DNA from: Oceanococcus atlanticus | GTDB lineage: Bacteria; Pseudomonadota; Gammaproteobacteria; Nevskiales; Oceanococcaceae | DNA length: 64,000 nucleotides | Direction: 5' to 3' | Assembly (NCBI RefSeq): GCF_002088235.1 | Contig: NZ_AQQV01000001.1 | Location: 930,001-994,000, forward strand | Part shown: in pieces, positions 33,920 to 43,127 of the stretch | Layout of the letters: each line of letters begins with the position of its first letter | Numbering within the stretch: the stretch's first letter is position 1 | Made by a program: the position numbers and the translations under genes | The notes under the pieces: generated by a model | Databases searched by the model: none | Told to the model about the DNA's origin: nothing | Seen by the model: the letters and a program-made list of their open reading frames with translations, nothing else

Positions 33920-34321
33920 ATGGCTGTTGCCGTACTCCTGATCACCCATGGCCGCTTGAGCCAGAACCTGGTCGAAACCGTCACCGAAATGCTCGGCGGG
34001 CGCCTCAGCCTGGCCACCGATGTGCTCGAGGTGCGCACGGTTCAGGACCCGGAACTGCTGGTCAAGCAGGGCCTGCGCCTGACGGAGAAGCTCGATCAGG
34101 GTGATGGCGTGCTGCTGCTCACCGATGCGTTCGGCTCCACTCCCAGCAATATCGCCAACAAGGTCGCCCAGGCGGGCCGCTGCCGGGTCGTGGCGGGGGT
34201 CAACCTGCCGATGCTGATCCGCATCTACAACTACCCCAAACTCAAGCTGGACGCCCTTGCCCGGACCGCCGTCGAAGGCGGACAGCGCGGGGTCATGCTG
34301 TGCGAGGACCGGCACCAATGA
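33920..34321 (+). CDS. Mannose-family EIIA phosphotransferase protein
   Basis: A 133-residue EIIA of the mannose family with the phosphorylated His10 in AVLLITHGRLS and the LLTDAFGSTPSNIANKV motif. No matching EIIB, EIIC or EIID gene is present, so it is regulatory, as in many proteobacteria. ATG 33920 is chosen because it gives the family start; the long upstream frame lies inside rapZ. It starts two bases after rapZ and overlaps the HPr gene by four bases (ATGA). Confidence 0.9.
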   Translation: MAVAVLLITHGRLSQNLVETVTEMLGGRLSLATDVLEVRTVQDPELLVKQGLRLTEKLDQGDGVLLLTDAFGSTPSNIANKVAQAGRCRVVAGVNLPMLIRIYNYPKLKLDALARTAVEGGQRGVMLCEDRHQ

Positions 34322-34605
34322 GCAACCCTACCCCCGCCCTCAGCCGTGAACTGACCATCGTCAACAAGCTCGGGCTGCATGCCCGGGCTGCGGCCAAACT
34401 GGTCACCCTGGCCGGACAGTTTGATGCGGACGTGGTGCTGCGCCGCGGCGACCGTCAGGTCAACGGCAAAAGCATGATGGGCGTTCTGATGCTGGCCGCT
34501 GCTCAGGGCACTCAGGTTCAGGTCGACGCCCACGGCCCCGATGCCGAGCAGGCGCTCGACGCCATCGCCCAGCTGATCGCCGAGCGCTTCGGCGAAGAGG
34601 CCTGA
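34318..34605 (+). CDS. ptsH: Phosphocarrier protein HPr
   Basis: A 95-residue HPr with the catalytic His21 in NKLGLHARAAAK and the HprK target Ser52 in GKSMMGVLML. The 31-residue spacing equals His15/Ser46 of the reference proteins. It passes phosphate from EI to the two EIIA proteins encoded upstream. With hprK in the same operon, Ser phosphorylation is probably real here. The start overlaps the EIIA(Man) stop. It could equally be called NPr (ptsO). Confidence 0.93.
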   Translation: MSNPTPALSRELTIVNKLGLHARAAAKLVTLAGQFDADVVLRRGDRQVNGKSMMGVLMLAAAQGTQVQVDAHGPDAEQALDAIAQLIAERFGEEA

Positions 34606-34611
34606 TCGCGC

Positions 34612-36372
34612 ATGGGCGGCGGCAACGTGCATCTGCAGGGCATCGGCGTTTCGCGCGGGATTGCACTGGGCCGCGTGCACAAGCTGCATGGCGATGACTT
34701 CGATGTCCCCGAACGCCAGCTCACAGCGGCCGAGGTCGAGGATGAGTGCGAGCGCTACACCGCAGCCCGGCAGAAGGCCAAGCTGCAACTGCGCAACATC
34801 CGGGAGCGCATTCCGGCCGACACCCCGCGCGACATTGCCTCGTTCATCGACGCCCACCTTTTGATGCTGGATGACCGCACCTTGTCGGATGCGGTCACCG
34901 ACATGATTCGCAGCGAGCACATCAACGCGGAATGCGCCCTCAACCGGCAGCGCGAAAATCTGGTCGCGGTGTTCGAGCAGATGGACGACGCCTACCTGCG
35001 CAGCCGCCGGGACGATGTCGAGCACGTGGTGGTGCGCATTCAGCGCATTCTGCTCAAGGGCGACAAAACCCTGGATGTGTCGACCCAGAACGAAGCCGCC
35101 GTGGTGGTGGCCGACGACATCACGCCGGCCGATGTCATTCTGCTCAACCAGCAGGGCGTGGCCGGCTTCGTCACCGAATATGGTGGTCCGCTGTCGCACA
35201 CCGCGATTCTGGCCCGCAGCCTGGGGCTGCCGGCCATCGTCGGCGTCCACAATGCCCGCCGACAGGTCAACGACGGCGACGAGATCGTTATCGATGGCCA
35301 GCGCGGCGAAGCCATCGGCACACCCGGCGCCAGCGAACGCGCCGAGTACGAGGAGCGCCACCGCGCCGAAGCCCGCTTTCGGGCCATTTTGGAGCAGTTG
35401 CGTGACGTGCCCTCGGTGACCGCCGACGGTCACCCCATCGAGTTGCTGTGCAATATCGAACTGCCCGCCGACACCGCCCATGCGCACGGCGTCGGCGCCG
35501 CCGGCGTCGGCCTATACCGCACCGAGTTCCTGTACATGAACCGCGAGGACACGCCGGACGAGGACGAGCAGTATCAGGCTTACCTCAGCGTCATCCAGGC
35601 GGTGCAGGGTCCGATCACCATCCGTACCCTCGACCTGGGCGCCGACAAGCAGGTTGATTCGGGCCGCATCCAGGGCCCGACCCCCAACAATCCGGCATTG
35701 GGCTTGCGCGCCATTCGCCTGTGTCTCAAGGACGAGGAGTTGTTCCGGGTCCAGTTGCGCGCGCTGCTGCGGGCCTCGGCGCACGGCAAGGTCAAGGTCA
35801 TGCTGCCGATGATCTCCAACCTCAATGAACTGCTGCGCGCACGCGCCCTGATCGACGAACTCAAGCAGGAACTGCGCAACGAAGGGCGGGCCTTTGACGA
35901 ACAACTGCAGGTTGGCGCCATGATCGAGGTGCCGGCTGCGGCACTGGCGGCCAACATGCTGGCCCCACACGCCGATTTCTTTTCGATCGGGACCAATGAC
36001 CTGATCCAGTACACCCTGGCCATCGACCGTGTGGATGATGAGGTCAACTATCTGTACGACCCGCTGCACCCGGCGGTGCTCAACCTGATCTACATGACCA
36101 TTGCAGCCGGGCAGCGGCGCGGCATCGCGGTGTCAATGTGTGGCGAAATGGCCAGCGATACGCGCTACACGCGCCTGCTGCTGGCCCTGGGGCTGACCGA
36201 GTTTTCCATGCACCCCTCCAGCGTGCTGGAGGTCAAGAAGCTCATCCGCGAATCCAATCTGGCCGAGCTGCGTGCCGTCGGCCAACGCCTGATCGACACC
36301 CATGATCCGGATGAGGTGCAGGCGCTGATCGAGCAACTGGCCACGCTGCCAGAAACCACCGATGCGGCCTGA
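34612..36372 (+). CDS. ptsI: Phosphoenolpyruvate-protein phosphotransferase, enzyme I
   Basis: A 586-residue enzyme I of standard length without the GAF domain of PtsP. His196 in YGGPLSHTAILARS is the phosphorylated residue. VGLYRTEFLYMNR, DLGADKQ and the SIGTNDLIQYTLAIDR and CGEMASD motifs form the PEP-binding barrel. It starts the phosphate chain for HPr. It is the last gene of the PTS operon, six bases after HPr. Confidence 0.95.
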   Translation: MGGGNVHLQGIGVSRGIALGRVHKLHGDDFDVPERQLTAAEVEDECERYTAARQKAKLQLRNIRERIPADTPRDIASFIDAHLLMLDDRTLSDAVTDMIRSEHINAECALNRQRENLVAVFEQMDDAYLRSRRDDVEHVVVRIQRILLKGDKTLDVSTQNEAAVVVADDITPADVILLNQQGVAGFVTEYGGPLSHTAILARSLGLPAIVGVHNARRQVNDGDEIVIDGQRGEAIGTPGASERAEYEERHRAEARFRAILEQLRDVPSVTADGHPIELLCNIELPADTAHAHGVGAAGVGLYRTEFLYMNREDTPDEDEQYQAYLSVIQAVQGPITIRTLDLGADKQVDSGRIQGPTPNNPALGLRAIRLCLKDEELFRVQLRALLRASAHGKVKVMLPMISNLNELLRARALIDELKQELRNEGRAFDEQLQVGAMIEVPAAALAANMLAPHADFFSIGTNDLIQYTLAIDRVDDEVNYLYDPLHPAVLNLIYMTIAAGQRRGIAVSMCGEMASDTRYTRLLLALGLTEFSMHPSSVLEVKKLIRESNLAELRAVGQRLIDTHDPDEVQALIEQLATLPETTDAA

Positions 36373-36487
36373 ACAGTCCTGACATATGGACAACAACCGC
36401 AGCACCATGGCACTTTAGGCGGGTTTCAGTACACGCCGGCGTCACGGCATGTCTATCACTAATTAATATTCAATTCGGGGGATATCC

Positions 36488-38179
36488 ATGGGCACAGCGC
36501 TGGAAAACCAGACGCCGCTGGCACGACTCTATCACTGGGAAAAAACCTCAGGCGACAAGGTCCATTTCACCCAACCGGTGGGCAATGGCCAGGTTGTCGA
36601 ATACACCTGGAAAGAAGCCATGCGCCAGGTGCGCAGCATGGCCGCCTACCTGCAATCGCTGGATCTGCCGGCTGGCTCGCAGATTGCCCTGATCGGCAAG
36701 AATTCGGCGCACTGGATGATGGCCGACTGGGCCATCTGGATGGCCGGTCACTGCACCGTGCCGATCTATCCCACGCTGAACGCGGAAACCGTGGCCTACA
36801 TTCTTGATCACAGCGAATCCAAACTGCTGTTTGTCGGCAAGCTGGATGACTGGGATCACATGAAACCCGGCGTGCCCGAGGGCATGCCGATGATCGACCT
36901 GCCGCTGGCACCGCCCAACAACGGTCAGTCCTGGGATGACATCGTCGCCGCCAACGCGCCGTTGCAGGGCGAGCCCGACCGGGGCATGGAAGAGTTGGCC
37001 ACCATCGTCTACACCTCGGGCTCCACCGGTCAGCCCAAAGGGGTTATGCATAACTTCAACGCCTTGCGCGTGTGCGGCAGCAGCATGACCGACCTGATGG
37101 AAACCAAGGGCCTGCGCGTGGGTGAAGATGACCGCCTGCTGTCCTACCTGCCGCTGGCTCACGTGTTTGAACGCGTGTGCGTGGAGAATCTCTCCATCTA
37201 CCGCGGCTGCCAGGTGTTCTTCGCCGAATCGCTGGACACCTTCGTGCAGGATTTGCAACGTGCCCGCCCGACCATCTTCTTCTCAGTGCCGCGCCTGTGG
37301 ACCAAATTCCAGGCCGGCGTGTGCGCCAAACTGCCGCTGAAGAAACAGAAAGTGCTGTTCAAGATTCCGCTGCTCGGCAGCAAGGTCAAGAACAAGATCC
37401 TGACTCAGCTGGGTCTGCAGCATGTGCGCTTCGCCGGGACCGGCTCGGCCCCGCTGTCGGCCGATACCATCAACTGGTATCGCAGCCTGGGTCTGGAGCT
37501 GCTCGAAGGCTATGGCATGAGCGAAAACATGGCCTATTCGCACTTCAACAAACCGGGTGAGGCGCAGGTCGGCACGGTCGGCACCAACAACCCCGGCGTG
37601 GTCACCAAGATCGGCGACAACGGCGAGATTCTGATCAAGAGTCCAGCCGACATGGTCGGCTACTTCAAGGACGAGGAAAAAACCCGCGAGAGCTTCACCG
37701 ACGACGGTTTCCTCAAGACCGGCGACATGGGTCAGATCGACGCCAGCGGTCGTCTCAAGATCACCGGCCGGGTCAAGGAACTGTTCAAGATCAGCAAGGG
37801 CAAGTACGTGGCTCCGGCACCGATCGAGAACAAGATCGTCAACCATCCGGCCATTGAGGCCGTGTGCGTGGCTGGGGCCAATCAACCGGCCACCTTTGCC
37901 CAGATCATGCTGTGCGAGGAAGCCCAGGCCCAGGCAACCAGCAGCGAAGGGCGCGCCGAGCTTGAACAGGAAATCTCGCAGCTGATCGATGAGGTCAACA
38001 CCACGCTGGATCATCACGAACGCATGCAGTTCGCGGTGGTGGTGAAAGAGCAGTGGGGTATCGAGAACGGCTTCCTGACCCCGACCATGAAGATCAAGCG
38101 CAACGTGCTGGAGCAGCACTACGAGCCCAAGATCGAAACCTGGTACGCGGCCCGTCAAAAGGTCATCTGGGACCAGTAA
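36488..38179 (+). CDS. Long-chain fatty acid-CoA ligase (AMP-forming)
   Basis: A 563-residue ANL-superfamily enzyme. It has the P-loop YTSGSTGQPKGVMH (about residue 177), YLPLAHVFERV, the EGYGMSENMAYSH acid and aromatic motif, KTGDMGQID and GRVKELFKISKGKYVAP, with C-terminal KIKRN. It resembles long-chain and bubblegum-type acyl-CoA synthetases that activate fatty acids to CoA thioesters at the membrane. GGGGGA precedes ATG 36488. The 115-base gap upstream has an AT-rich stretch (CTAATTAATATTCAATT) that may be its promoter. Confidence 0.9.
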   Translation: MGTALENQTPLARLYHWEKTSGDKVHFTQPVGNGQVVEYTWKEAMRQVRSMAAYLQSLDLPAGSQIALIGKNSAHWMMADWAIWMAGHCTVPIYPTLNAETVAYILDHSESKLLFVGKLDDWDHMKPGVPEGMPMIDLPLAPPNNGQSWDDIVAANAPLQGEPDRGMEELATIVYTSGSTGQPKGVMHNFNALRVCGSSMTDLMETKGLRVGEDDRLLSYLPLAHVFERVCVENLSIYRGCQVFFAESLDTFVQDLQRARPTIFFSVPRLWTKFQAGVCAKLPLKKQKVLFKIPLLGSKVKNKILTQLGLQHVRFAGTGSAPLSADTINWYRSLGLELLEGYGMSENMAYSHFNKPGEAQVGTVGTNNPGVVTKIGDNGEILIKSPADMVGYFKDEEKTRESFTDDGFLKTGDMGQIDASGRLKITGRVKELFKISKGKYVAPAPIENKIVNHPAIEAVCVAGANQPATFAQIMLCEEAQAQATSSEGRAELEQEISQLIDEVNTTLDHHERMQFAVVVKEQWGIENGFLTPTMKIKRNVLEQHYEPKIETWYAARQKVIWDQ

Positions 38180-38231
38180 CCCAACCAACGCGCGCCGGGC
38201 GGATTCAGGCCTGACGCGCTGCTGCACACGT

Positions 38232-38250
38232 CGCAGCCCACCGGGCTGCG
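38232..38250. other. GC-rich perfect hairpin without T tract
   Basis: CGCAGCCC and GGGCTGCG form a perfect 8-bp stem with an ACC loop in the gap between the acyl-CoA ligase and the acylase gene. There is no T run after it, so it is not a standard terminator. The remaining gap (38251-38303) ends in GAGGAG before the acylase start. Confidence 0.5.
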
Positions 38251-38303
38251 GCGCATTAAAGTACGCACAAGACCGACCACACAGAGTCGGACGCGAGGAG
38301 AAC

Positions 38304-40739
38304 ATGTCAAGGACGTCACACGCCGGCCGAGTGCTGGCCATTTCTGCTGTATTTACCCTCGGCCTGAGCGCCTGCAACGGTGGTCGTGATGACAGCGCCA
38401 GCAGCGGCGCTTACCACGCCAGCATCAAGCGCACCGAATACGGCATTCCACACATCACCGCGGATAACTTTGCCAGTTACGGCTACGGCTACGGCTATGT
38501 TCATGCCGAGGACAACCTGTGCGTCCTGGCCGAGGACCTGCTGACCATTCGTGGCCAACGTGCGCGTTACCTGGGCCGCGACGGCACCTACACGATTCCG
38601 GCCAACGGCAATACCAGCAGCAATGTCGAATCCGATTTCTTCTGGTCGCTGGTGGCCACCCCGGAGATCGTCGCCACCATTCGCGCTGAATCAGACCCGG
38701 AAGCCTTGCAGGCCACCCGAGGTTTCGTCGCAGGCTACAACCGCTACGTACGCGAATTGCGTGCAGGCCAACATCCGGGGCGCCACGCGAGTTGCCGGGA
38801 TGCCGAATGGATAGGACCGATTAGCGAAGATGACATGTTCCGGCGTTTCTATCGCCTGGCGGTGCTAGCGTCCTCATCTGTATTTGTCAGCGAAATCGCC
38901 ACGGCAGCCCCACCGGGACTGAACAACCTGCCGCTGGTGCCGGCCAGCGCAGAACAGATTGGCCAGCTTGACCCGGCCGATGTGCCGTTGGCCGGCGGCT
39001 TACCCATTGGCTCGAATATGTATGCGCTCGGGCCGGAAGCGACCCAGGATGGTTCATCCATGCTGTTCGGGAACCCGCACTTCCCGTGGCAGGGCACCGA
39101 GCGTCTGTATCTGGCACACGGCATCCTGCCCGAGACCAACATCATGGGTGCCGGCCTGTATGGCGTACCCGCCGCATTGATCGGCTTCAACGAACATTTT
39201 GCCTGGAGCCATACGGTCTCGACGGCTTATCGCTTCAGCTTTTACGAGCTCGATCTGAACCCGCTCAATCCGACACAATATTTCTACGATGGCGAACTTC
39301 GCGACATGCAGGCCAGCGAGATCAGCGTCGAGATTCTTGAAGACGATGGCAGTCTGAGCAGCGAAACCCGCACGCTGTACAGCTCGCACTACGGCCCGAT
39401 GCTGGAAATGCAGGTCTCGGGACTACCGATCCTGGAATGGACCCCGCTCAAGGCCTATACCCTGCGCGACGCCAACGCTGAGAACTACCGCCTGATGAAC
39501 CAGTTCTTCCGCTGGAACCGCGCCAAGAGCCTGGATGAGTTCATCGACCTGCATGCCTCAGTGCTCGGCGTACCCTGGGTCAATACTGTGGCGACTGGCC
39601 CGGGCCAGGGCGTGTACTACGGCGACGTCACCGTGGTTCCCAACGTGCCGGACAGCAAGGTCACAAGCTGCGGCGCGCAACCTCTGCAAACCGCACTCGG
39701 CCTGCTCATGCCGGGTTTGCCCATCCTGCAGGGTTCACGCTCAGCGTGTGAGTGGGACAACGACGACGACGCCCCCGTCCCGGGCATATTCGGCGCGGCC
39801 AATTTGCCCAAGCTCCAGCGCAACGACTGGGTTCACAACTGCAACGATTCTTACTGGTTGAGCAACCCCGAAGAACCCATCACAGGCTACGCGGCGATCA
39901 TTGGTGATGAAGGCAGCGCCCGCTCAATGCGGACACGCCTGTGCATGCTGCAGGTCCAACGCAGGCTGGATGGCAGCGACGGACTGGATGACACTCCCGG
40001 TTTTACCTTTGACCTGCTCAAGGATGTGGTGCTCGACTCTCAGGTGTATACCGCCGAGCTGGGCCTGGATGCCGTACTTGCAACGTACTGCCCGCTAGGC
40101 TTTGCCCTGGGCACCAGCGGGCTGGTCAACATCAGCGCGGCATGTGACGTCCTGGCCAATTGGGATCGTAAGAACAATCTGGACTCGGTCGGCGGCCACA
40201 TCTGGCGCGAATTCTGGCGCAACTCCGATATCCCCTTGCCGGTGGACCTGATCAGTCTTAAGTGGCTCACGCCGTTTAGTGCCAATGATCCGGTCAATAC
40301 GCCGCGCACGCTCAATGTGCTCGACCCCTTCGTTGAAACGGCTTTCGCTGACGCGGTAGCCAGCGTCACAAACTCATCGTTTGCACTTGATGCACCGATG
40401 GGCGACATACAACGCTCCGGCGTCAACGGCCAGATCCCGATATTCGGGGGCGAAGGTTTTGAAGGTTCATTCACGATTGCCTCGTCAGGCGCGCTCGGCG
40501 ACTCCGGTTATCCGGTGACCTACGGCAACAGCTACATCCAGGCTGTGACCTGGGATTTGCAAAGTGGCGCACCAAATGCCCAAGGCTTCGTCACCTACTC
40601 GCAATCAACCGACCCCGCCTCGCCCTACTACAACGACATGACCCAGGCCTATTCCGCCAAACAATGGGTGGACTACCCGTTCACCCCCGAGCAGATCGCC
40701 GGATCACGCGTGCTGGAAAGCTATGTTTTGAGCGAATAG
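38304..40739 (+). CDS. Penicillin acylase family Ntn-hydrolase, lipoprotein
   Basis: An 811-residue protein with a lipobox (GLSACN) and the penicillin amidase layout: the small-chain region (IKRTEYGIPHITADNFASYGYGYGYVHAEDNL), then autocleavage before Ser237 in PIGSNMYALG. That Ser becomes the N-terminal nucleophile. GNPHFPWQGTERLYLAHG and GFNEHFAWSHTVS follow in the large chain. Relatives include acyl-homoserine-lactone acylases and the AhlM/PvdQ group. The exact amide substrate is unknown; the exposed, lipid-anchored form suggests an extracellular one. GAGGAG precedes ATG 38304. Confidence 0.88.
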   Translation: MSRTSHAGRVLAISAVFTLGLSACNGGRDDSASSGAYHASIKRTEYGIPHITADNFASYGYGYGYVHAEDNLCVLAEDLLTIRGQRARYLGRDGTYTIPANGNTSSNVESDFFWSLVATPEIVATIRAESDPEALQATRGFVAGYNRYVRELRAGQHPGRHASCRDAEWIGPISEDDMFRRFYRLAVLASSSVFVSEIATAAPPGLNNLPLVPASAEQIGQLDPADVPLAGGLPIGSNMYALGPEATQDGSSMLFGNPHFPWQGTERLYLAHGILPETNIMGAGLYGVPAALIGFNEHFAWSHTVSTAYRFSFYELDLNPLNPTQYFYDGELRDMQASEISVEILEDDGSLSSETRTLYSSHYGPMLEMQVSGLPILEWTPLKAYTLRDANAENYRLMNQFFRWNRAKSLDEFIDLHASVLGVPWVNTVATGPGQGVYYGDVTVVPNVPDSKVTSCGAQPLQTALGLLMPGLPILQGSRSACEWDNDDDAPVPGIFGAANLPKLQRNDWVHNCNDSYWLSNPEEPITGYAAIIGDEGSARSMRTRLCMLQVQRRLDGSDGLDDTPGFTFDLLKDVVLDSQVYTAELGLDAVLATYCPLGFALGTSGLVNISAACDVLANWDRKNNLDSVGGHIWREFWRNSDIPLPVDLISLKWLTPFSANDPVNTPRTLNVLDPFVETAFADAVASVTNSSFALDAPMGDIQRSGVNGQIPIFGGEGFEGSFTIASSGALGDSGYPVTYGNSYIQAVTWDLQSGAPNAQGFVTYSQSTDPASPYYNDMTQAYSAKQWVDYPFTPEQIAGSRVLESYVLSE

Positions 40740-40802
40740 CCGCAAGCCATTGATTGTGTCTATACTTAGAATACTTGTGCGAAAAGTCCGACAAAATCTT
40801 GA

Positions 40803-40906
40803 GGATGAGGACTACCGGCGCACAAGGTGCGCTCGCCATCCACAGGGGGAATAGCTAGCGCTGGCGAAGTACTACTGTTGCTGGGCCAAAGGCCTAAAGC
40901 AACACG
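40803..40906 (+). ncRNA. Structured 5' leader of the polysaccharide operon, unidentified
   Basis: Between a candidate -10 (TATACT, 40761-40766) and the FecR-protein ribosome-binding site lie two compact folds. The first pairs GGATG (40803-40807) with CATCC (40837-40841) around an inner GCGCAC-AAG-GTGCGC hairpin (40818-40832). The second pairs GTTGCT (40877-40882) with AGCAAC (40898-40903) around GGCC-AAA-GGCC (40884-40894). The linker between them is purine-rich. The layout suggests a cis-regulatory RNA. I could not match it to the c-di-GMP-I consensus, which needs CAGGGCAAACC. Confidence 0.4.
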
Positions 40907-40924
40907 GCGAACAGGAGAGGCGCC

Positions 40925-41884
40925 ATGCGGAAATCGACCAAGCCCACACTGCTGGCTTTGGCCATGCTGGCTTTCAGCACCACAGCATTGGCAGAGATCG
41001 GCCAGATTCAAGACGTGTCAGGGTCCGCGACCACTGAACGGGGTGACCGGCTCATGAACAGCGTTGCTGGCATGGCTGTTCAAGTCGGCGATACGCTGAC
41101 CACCGGAGAGCTCTCAGGCAAAGCACTGCGCCTAAACGACGGAGCCCTCTTCCGAATGAAAAGCGGCAGCATCTTGCGCATTAGTGAGTTCAACTATGTG
41201 CCAAGTGGCAGCGACACCGGTTTTGGACAACTTGTTATCGACCTCATTCAGGGCGGGATAAGTGTCATTTCCGGGGCGATAGGCAGTGTCAATCCAGCCA
41301 ACTTCGTGATCAATACTCCCAGCGGCATGATCAACGCCATGCAGGGCGAGTTCAGCGTATTCGTTTTGAATGAAAGCCTGCCAGGAGGCGCAGAAGTCTC
41401 TGGCGCTGACATTGGCACCTACATCAATGTCGCCGGTGGCATTGTGCTGTTCTCAAACAGCTCTGGCACCCACCTGCTGGAACCCGGCGATATCGTTTTC
41501 ATCCCAAATTCGTCAGCGCCGCCCACCACTGGCGGTACGATCCCGCCCGGCGTCGACATTGACGTCAACATCGATATCCGTGTCCCGGGCACCGGTATTC
41601 CTGACCCGGACCAACCCATCGGTGGCCCCACGGCCACACCGCCAGGTATTCCGGTGTCGCCTTCGCCAACTCCGGTGGCCACACCGACACCGACTCCCAG
41701 CGCGACACCTACCGCAACGGCTACAGCAACACCGTCACCCACTGTGACACCCAGCGCCTCACCCACGGCTACGCCTAGCGCAACGCCAACAGCTTCACCG
41801 CAACCGACAGCAAGCCCAACGCCGACACCCAGCGACCCACCTGACCCGTCACCGTCGCCCGACCCACCTGTAAGCCCGTCGTAA
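40925..41884 (+). CDS. Exported FecR-domain protein with Pro/Thr/Ser-rich tail
   Basis: A 319-residue exported protein. The signal peptide is TLLALAMLAFSTTALA; residues about 25-180 are a FecR-type beta domain (GQIQDVSGSATTERGDRLM, VQVGDTLTTGELSGKALRL, FVINTPSGMINAMQGEFSVF). A linker follows, and the last 90 or so residues are TPTPSATPTATATATPSPT-type repeats, a low-complexity spacer. No FecI-like sigma or TonB receptor is nearby, so this is the structural FecR-like module often seen at the head of polysaccharide loci. AGGAGAGG precedes ATG 40925. Surface or periplasmic role unknown. Confidence 0.8.
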   Translation: MRKSTKPTLLALAMLAFSTTALAEIGQIQDVSGSATTERGDRLMNSVAGMAVQVGDTLTTGELSGKALRLNDGALFRMKSGSILRISEFNYVPSGSDTGFGQLVIDLIQGGISVISGAIGSVNPANFVINTPSGMINAMQGEFSVFVLNESLPGGAEVSGADIGTYINVAGGIVLFSNSSGTHLLEPGDIVFIPNSSAPPTTGGTIPPGVDIDVNIDIRVPGTGIPDPDQPIGGPTATPPGIPVSPSPTPVATPTPTPSATPTATATATPSPTVTPSASPTATPSATPTASPQPTASPTPTPSDPPDPSPSPDPPVSPS

Positions 41885-41915
41885 CGCTCATTGACGTCTT
41901 AGGAGAATTATCACC

Positions 41916-43127
41916 ATGTCACTGGAAAGAGCGTCTCGCTCGCAAGCTCTCGCATGGGCGAAATGTACCGCCGCTGCGTGTGCGGTTGGGGTGGCCCATA
42001 TCTCCGGCGCCTCGGCTCAGGGCGCCAGTAACATTGAAATCAAACTGGGGCTGGAAGGCACTTACTCAGACAACTTTTATTACGAGTCGAGCAACGAACG
42101 TGCTGTCACAGGCGCCATTCTCAGCCCGACCGTCGAGTACACACGCGACTCCGCCACAACCACGATTGGCCTGACCGCCAAAGGTGAGTTCGCGGCCTAC
42201 AATTACGGCAACGAAGACAACTACTCGGACGGTCTGGGTTCTGCCGCCATTAACTTCAAGCTGCCTCGAAACCTGGTGCTCGGTTTCACCGGGATAGCCG
42301 AGTACGGGCATGACCCGTTCGGCACGGCCCGCACCGAAGGCCAGCCGTCACAGAATCAGACCTTGGACGAGTGGTCGCAATACACAGGCTCCGTGGCCCT
42401 GGTTGGCGGACAAGCCGAGTCTTCGCATCTCGGGTTTGAACTGGAGTACGCATCACTGATGCGTGAGTATCAAACCAACGAGACCAGCACTCAGTTCCTT
42501 GATCGTCAATTCAACTCTGCCTCGGCGACTTTGCTCTACCACTTCAGTCCCAAGCTGTCCGTCCTGGCCCAGGGTACATTCCTGGAATTGGAATATGACC
42601 AAGTGCAAGCCGGCACTATTGATCGTTCTGGCGATGCCGCTGTAGGCCTGATTGGTGTCCGCTGGGCAGCAACCGCCAAAACATCCGGCGACATTCGAAT
42701 CGGTCAAGGGAAGTGGATGCCGGACAGCTCAGCGGTACGCGATATCGATTCGAGTTACTACGACGCATCGATTACCTGGAGCCCGACCAAGCGCACAACC
42801 TTGAGCCTAGCCGGGTCTCGCGAGTATACGCCCACTTACCGGTTCGACGCGGTTTACATTGATGCGCAAACCTTTCGTCTGCAGTGGTCGGAAGTTTGGT
42901 CTTATCGGTGGAGCACCGCTCTCGTGCTCGCCTATTCCGAACGCGACTTTGTGGGCGCCACAGAGAAACATGATGTTGTCAGCGTGACTGGACGCCTTGC
43001 CTATCAATTGGACCGTGGCCTGAATATCTACGTGTCGTCACGTTATCTTGATCGTGATGCGGTTAACGTCAGCGAACAATTCGAAACCAACTCAGCAATG
43101 ATTGGCTTGGAAGCCAAATTGAATTGA
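41916..43127 (+). CDS. Outer-membrane beta-barrel protein of the polysaccharide locus
   Basis: A 403-residue protein with a signal peptide (ending HISGASAQG) and then regularly alternating beta strands with aromatic girdles throughout (LGLEGTYSDNFYYESSNERAV, LSPTVEYTRDSATTTIGLTAKGEFAAY, LGFELEYASLMREYQ, LNIYVSSRYLDRD). These suggest an outer-membrane barrel of perhaps 16-18 strands. Such barrels are frequent between FecR-like and Wza genes and may form the export pore for a short Wza that lacks its own outer-membrane barrel. AGGAGA precedes ATG 41916. The stop overlaps the Wza start by one base. Confidence 0.75.
   Translation: MSLERASRSQALAWAKCTAAACAVGVAHISGASAQGASNIEIKLGLEGTYSDNFYYESSNERAVTGAILSPTVEYTRDSATTTIGLTAKGEFAAYNYGNEDNYSDGLGSAAINFKLPRNLVLGFTGIAEYGHDPFGTARTEGQPSQNQTLDEWSQYTGSVALVGGQAESSHLGFELEYASLMREYQTNETSTQFLDRQFNSASATLLYHFSPKLSVLAQGTFLELEYDQVQAGTIDRSGDAAVGLIGVRWAATAKTSGDIRIGQGKWMPDSSAVRDIDSSYYDASITWSPTKRTTLSLAGSREYTPTYRFDAVYIDAQTFRLQWSEVWSYRWSTALVLAYSERDFVGATEKHDVVSVTGRLAYQLDRGLNIYVSSRYLDRDAVNVSEQFETNSAMIGLEAKLN

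Noticed and set aside
37283-38377. 364-codon minus-strand open frame over the acyl-CoA ligase
   Set aside because: Antisense shadow of a gene with complete ANL motifs; no domain or ribosome-binding site.
40803-40906. c-di-GMP-I (GEMM) riboswitch upstream of the FecR-domain gene
   Set aside because: The GGCC...GGCCTAAAGC piece is reminiscent, but the conserved CAGGGCAAACC and GNRA tetraloop hairpin are missing. It is kept only as an unidentified structured leader.
41640-41880. DNA-level tandem repeat or CRISPR-like array
   Set aside because: The repetition is due to codons for a Thr/Pro/Ser/Ala-rich protein tail in frame with the FecR-domain gene; no regular repeat-spacer pattern exists.
40925-41884. 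FecR-type iron-signalling regulator
   Set aside because: No FecI-like sigma factor or TonB-dependent receptor is adjacent, it has a cleavable signal peptide instead of a membrane anchor, and it leads a polysaccharide operon.
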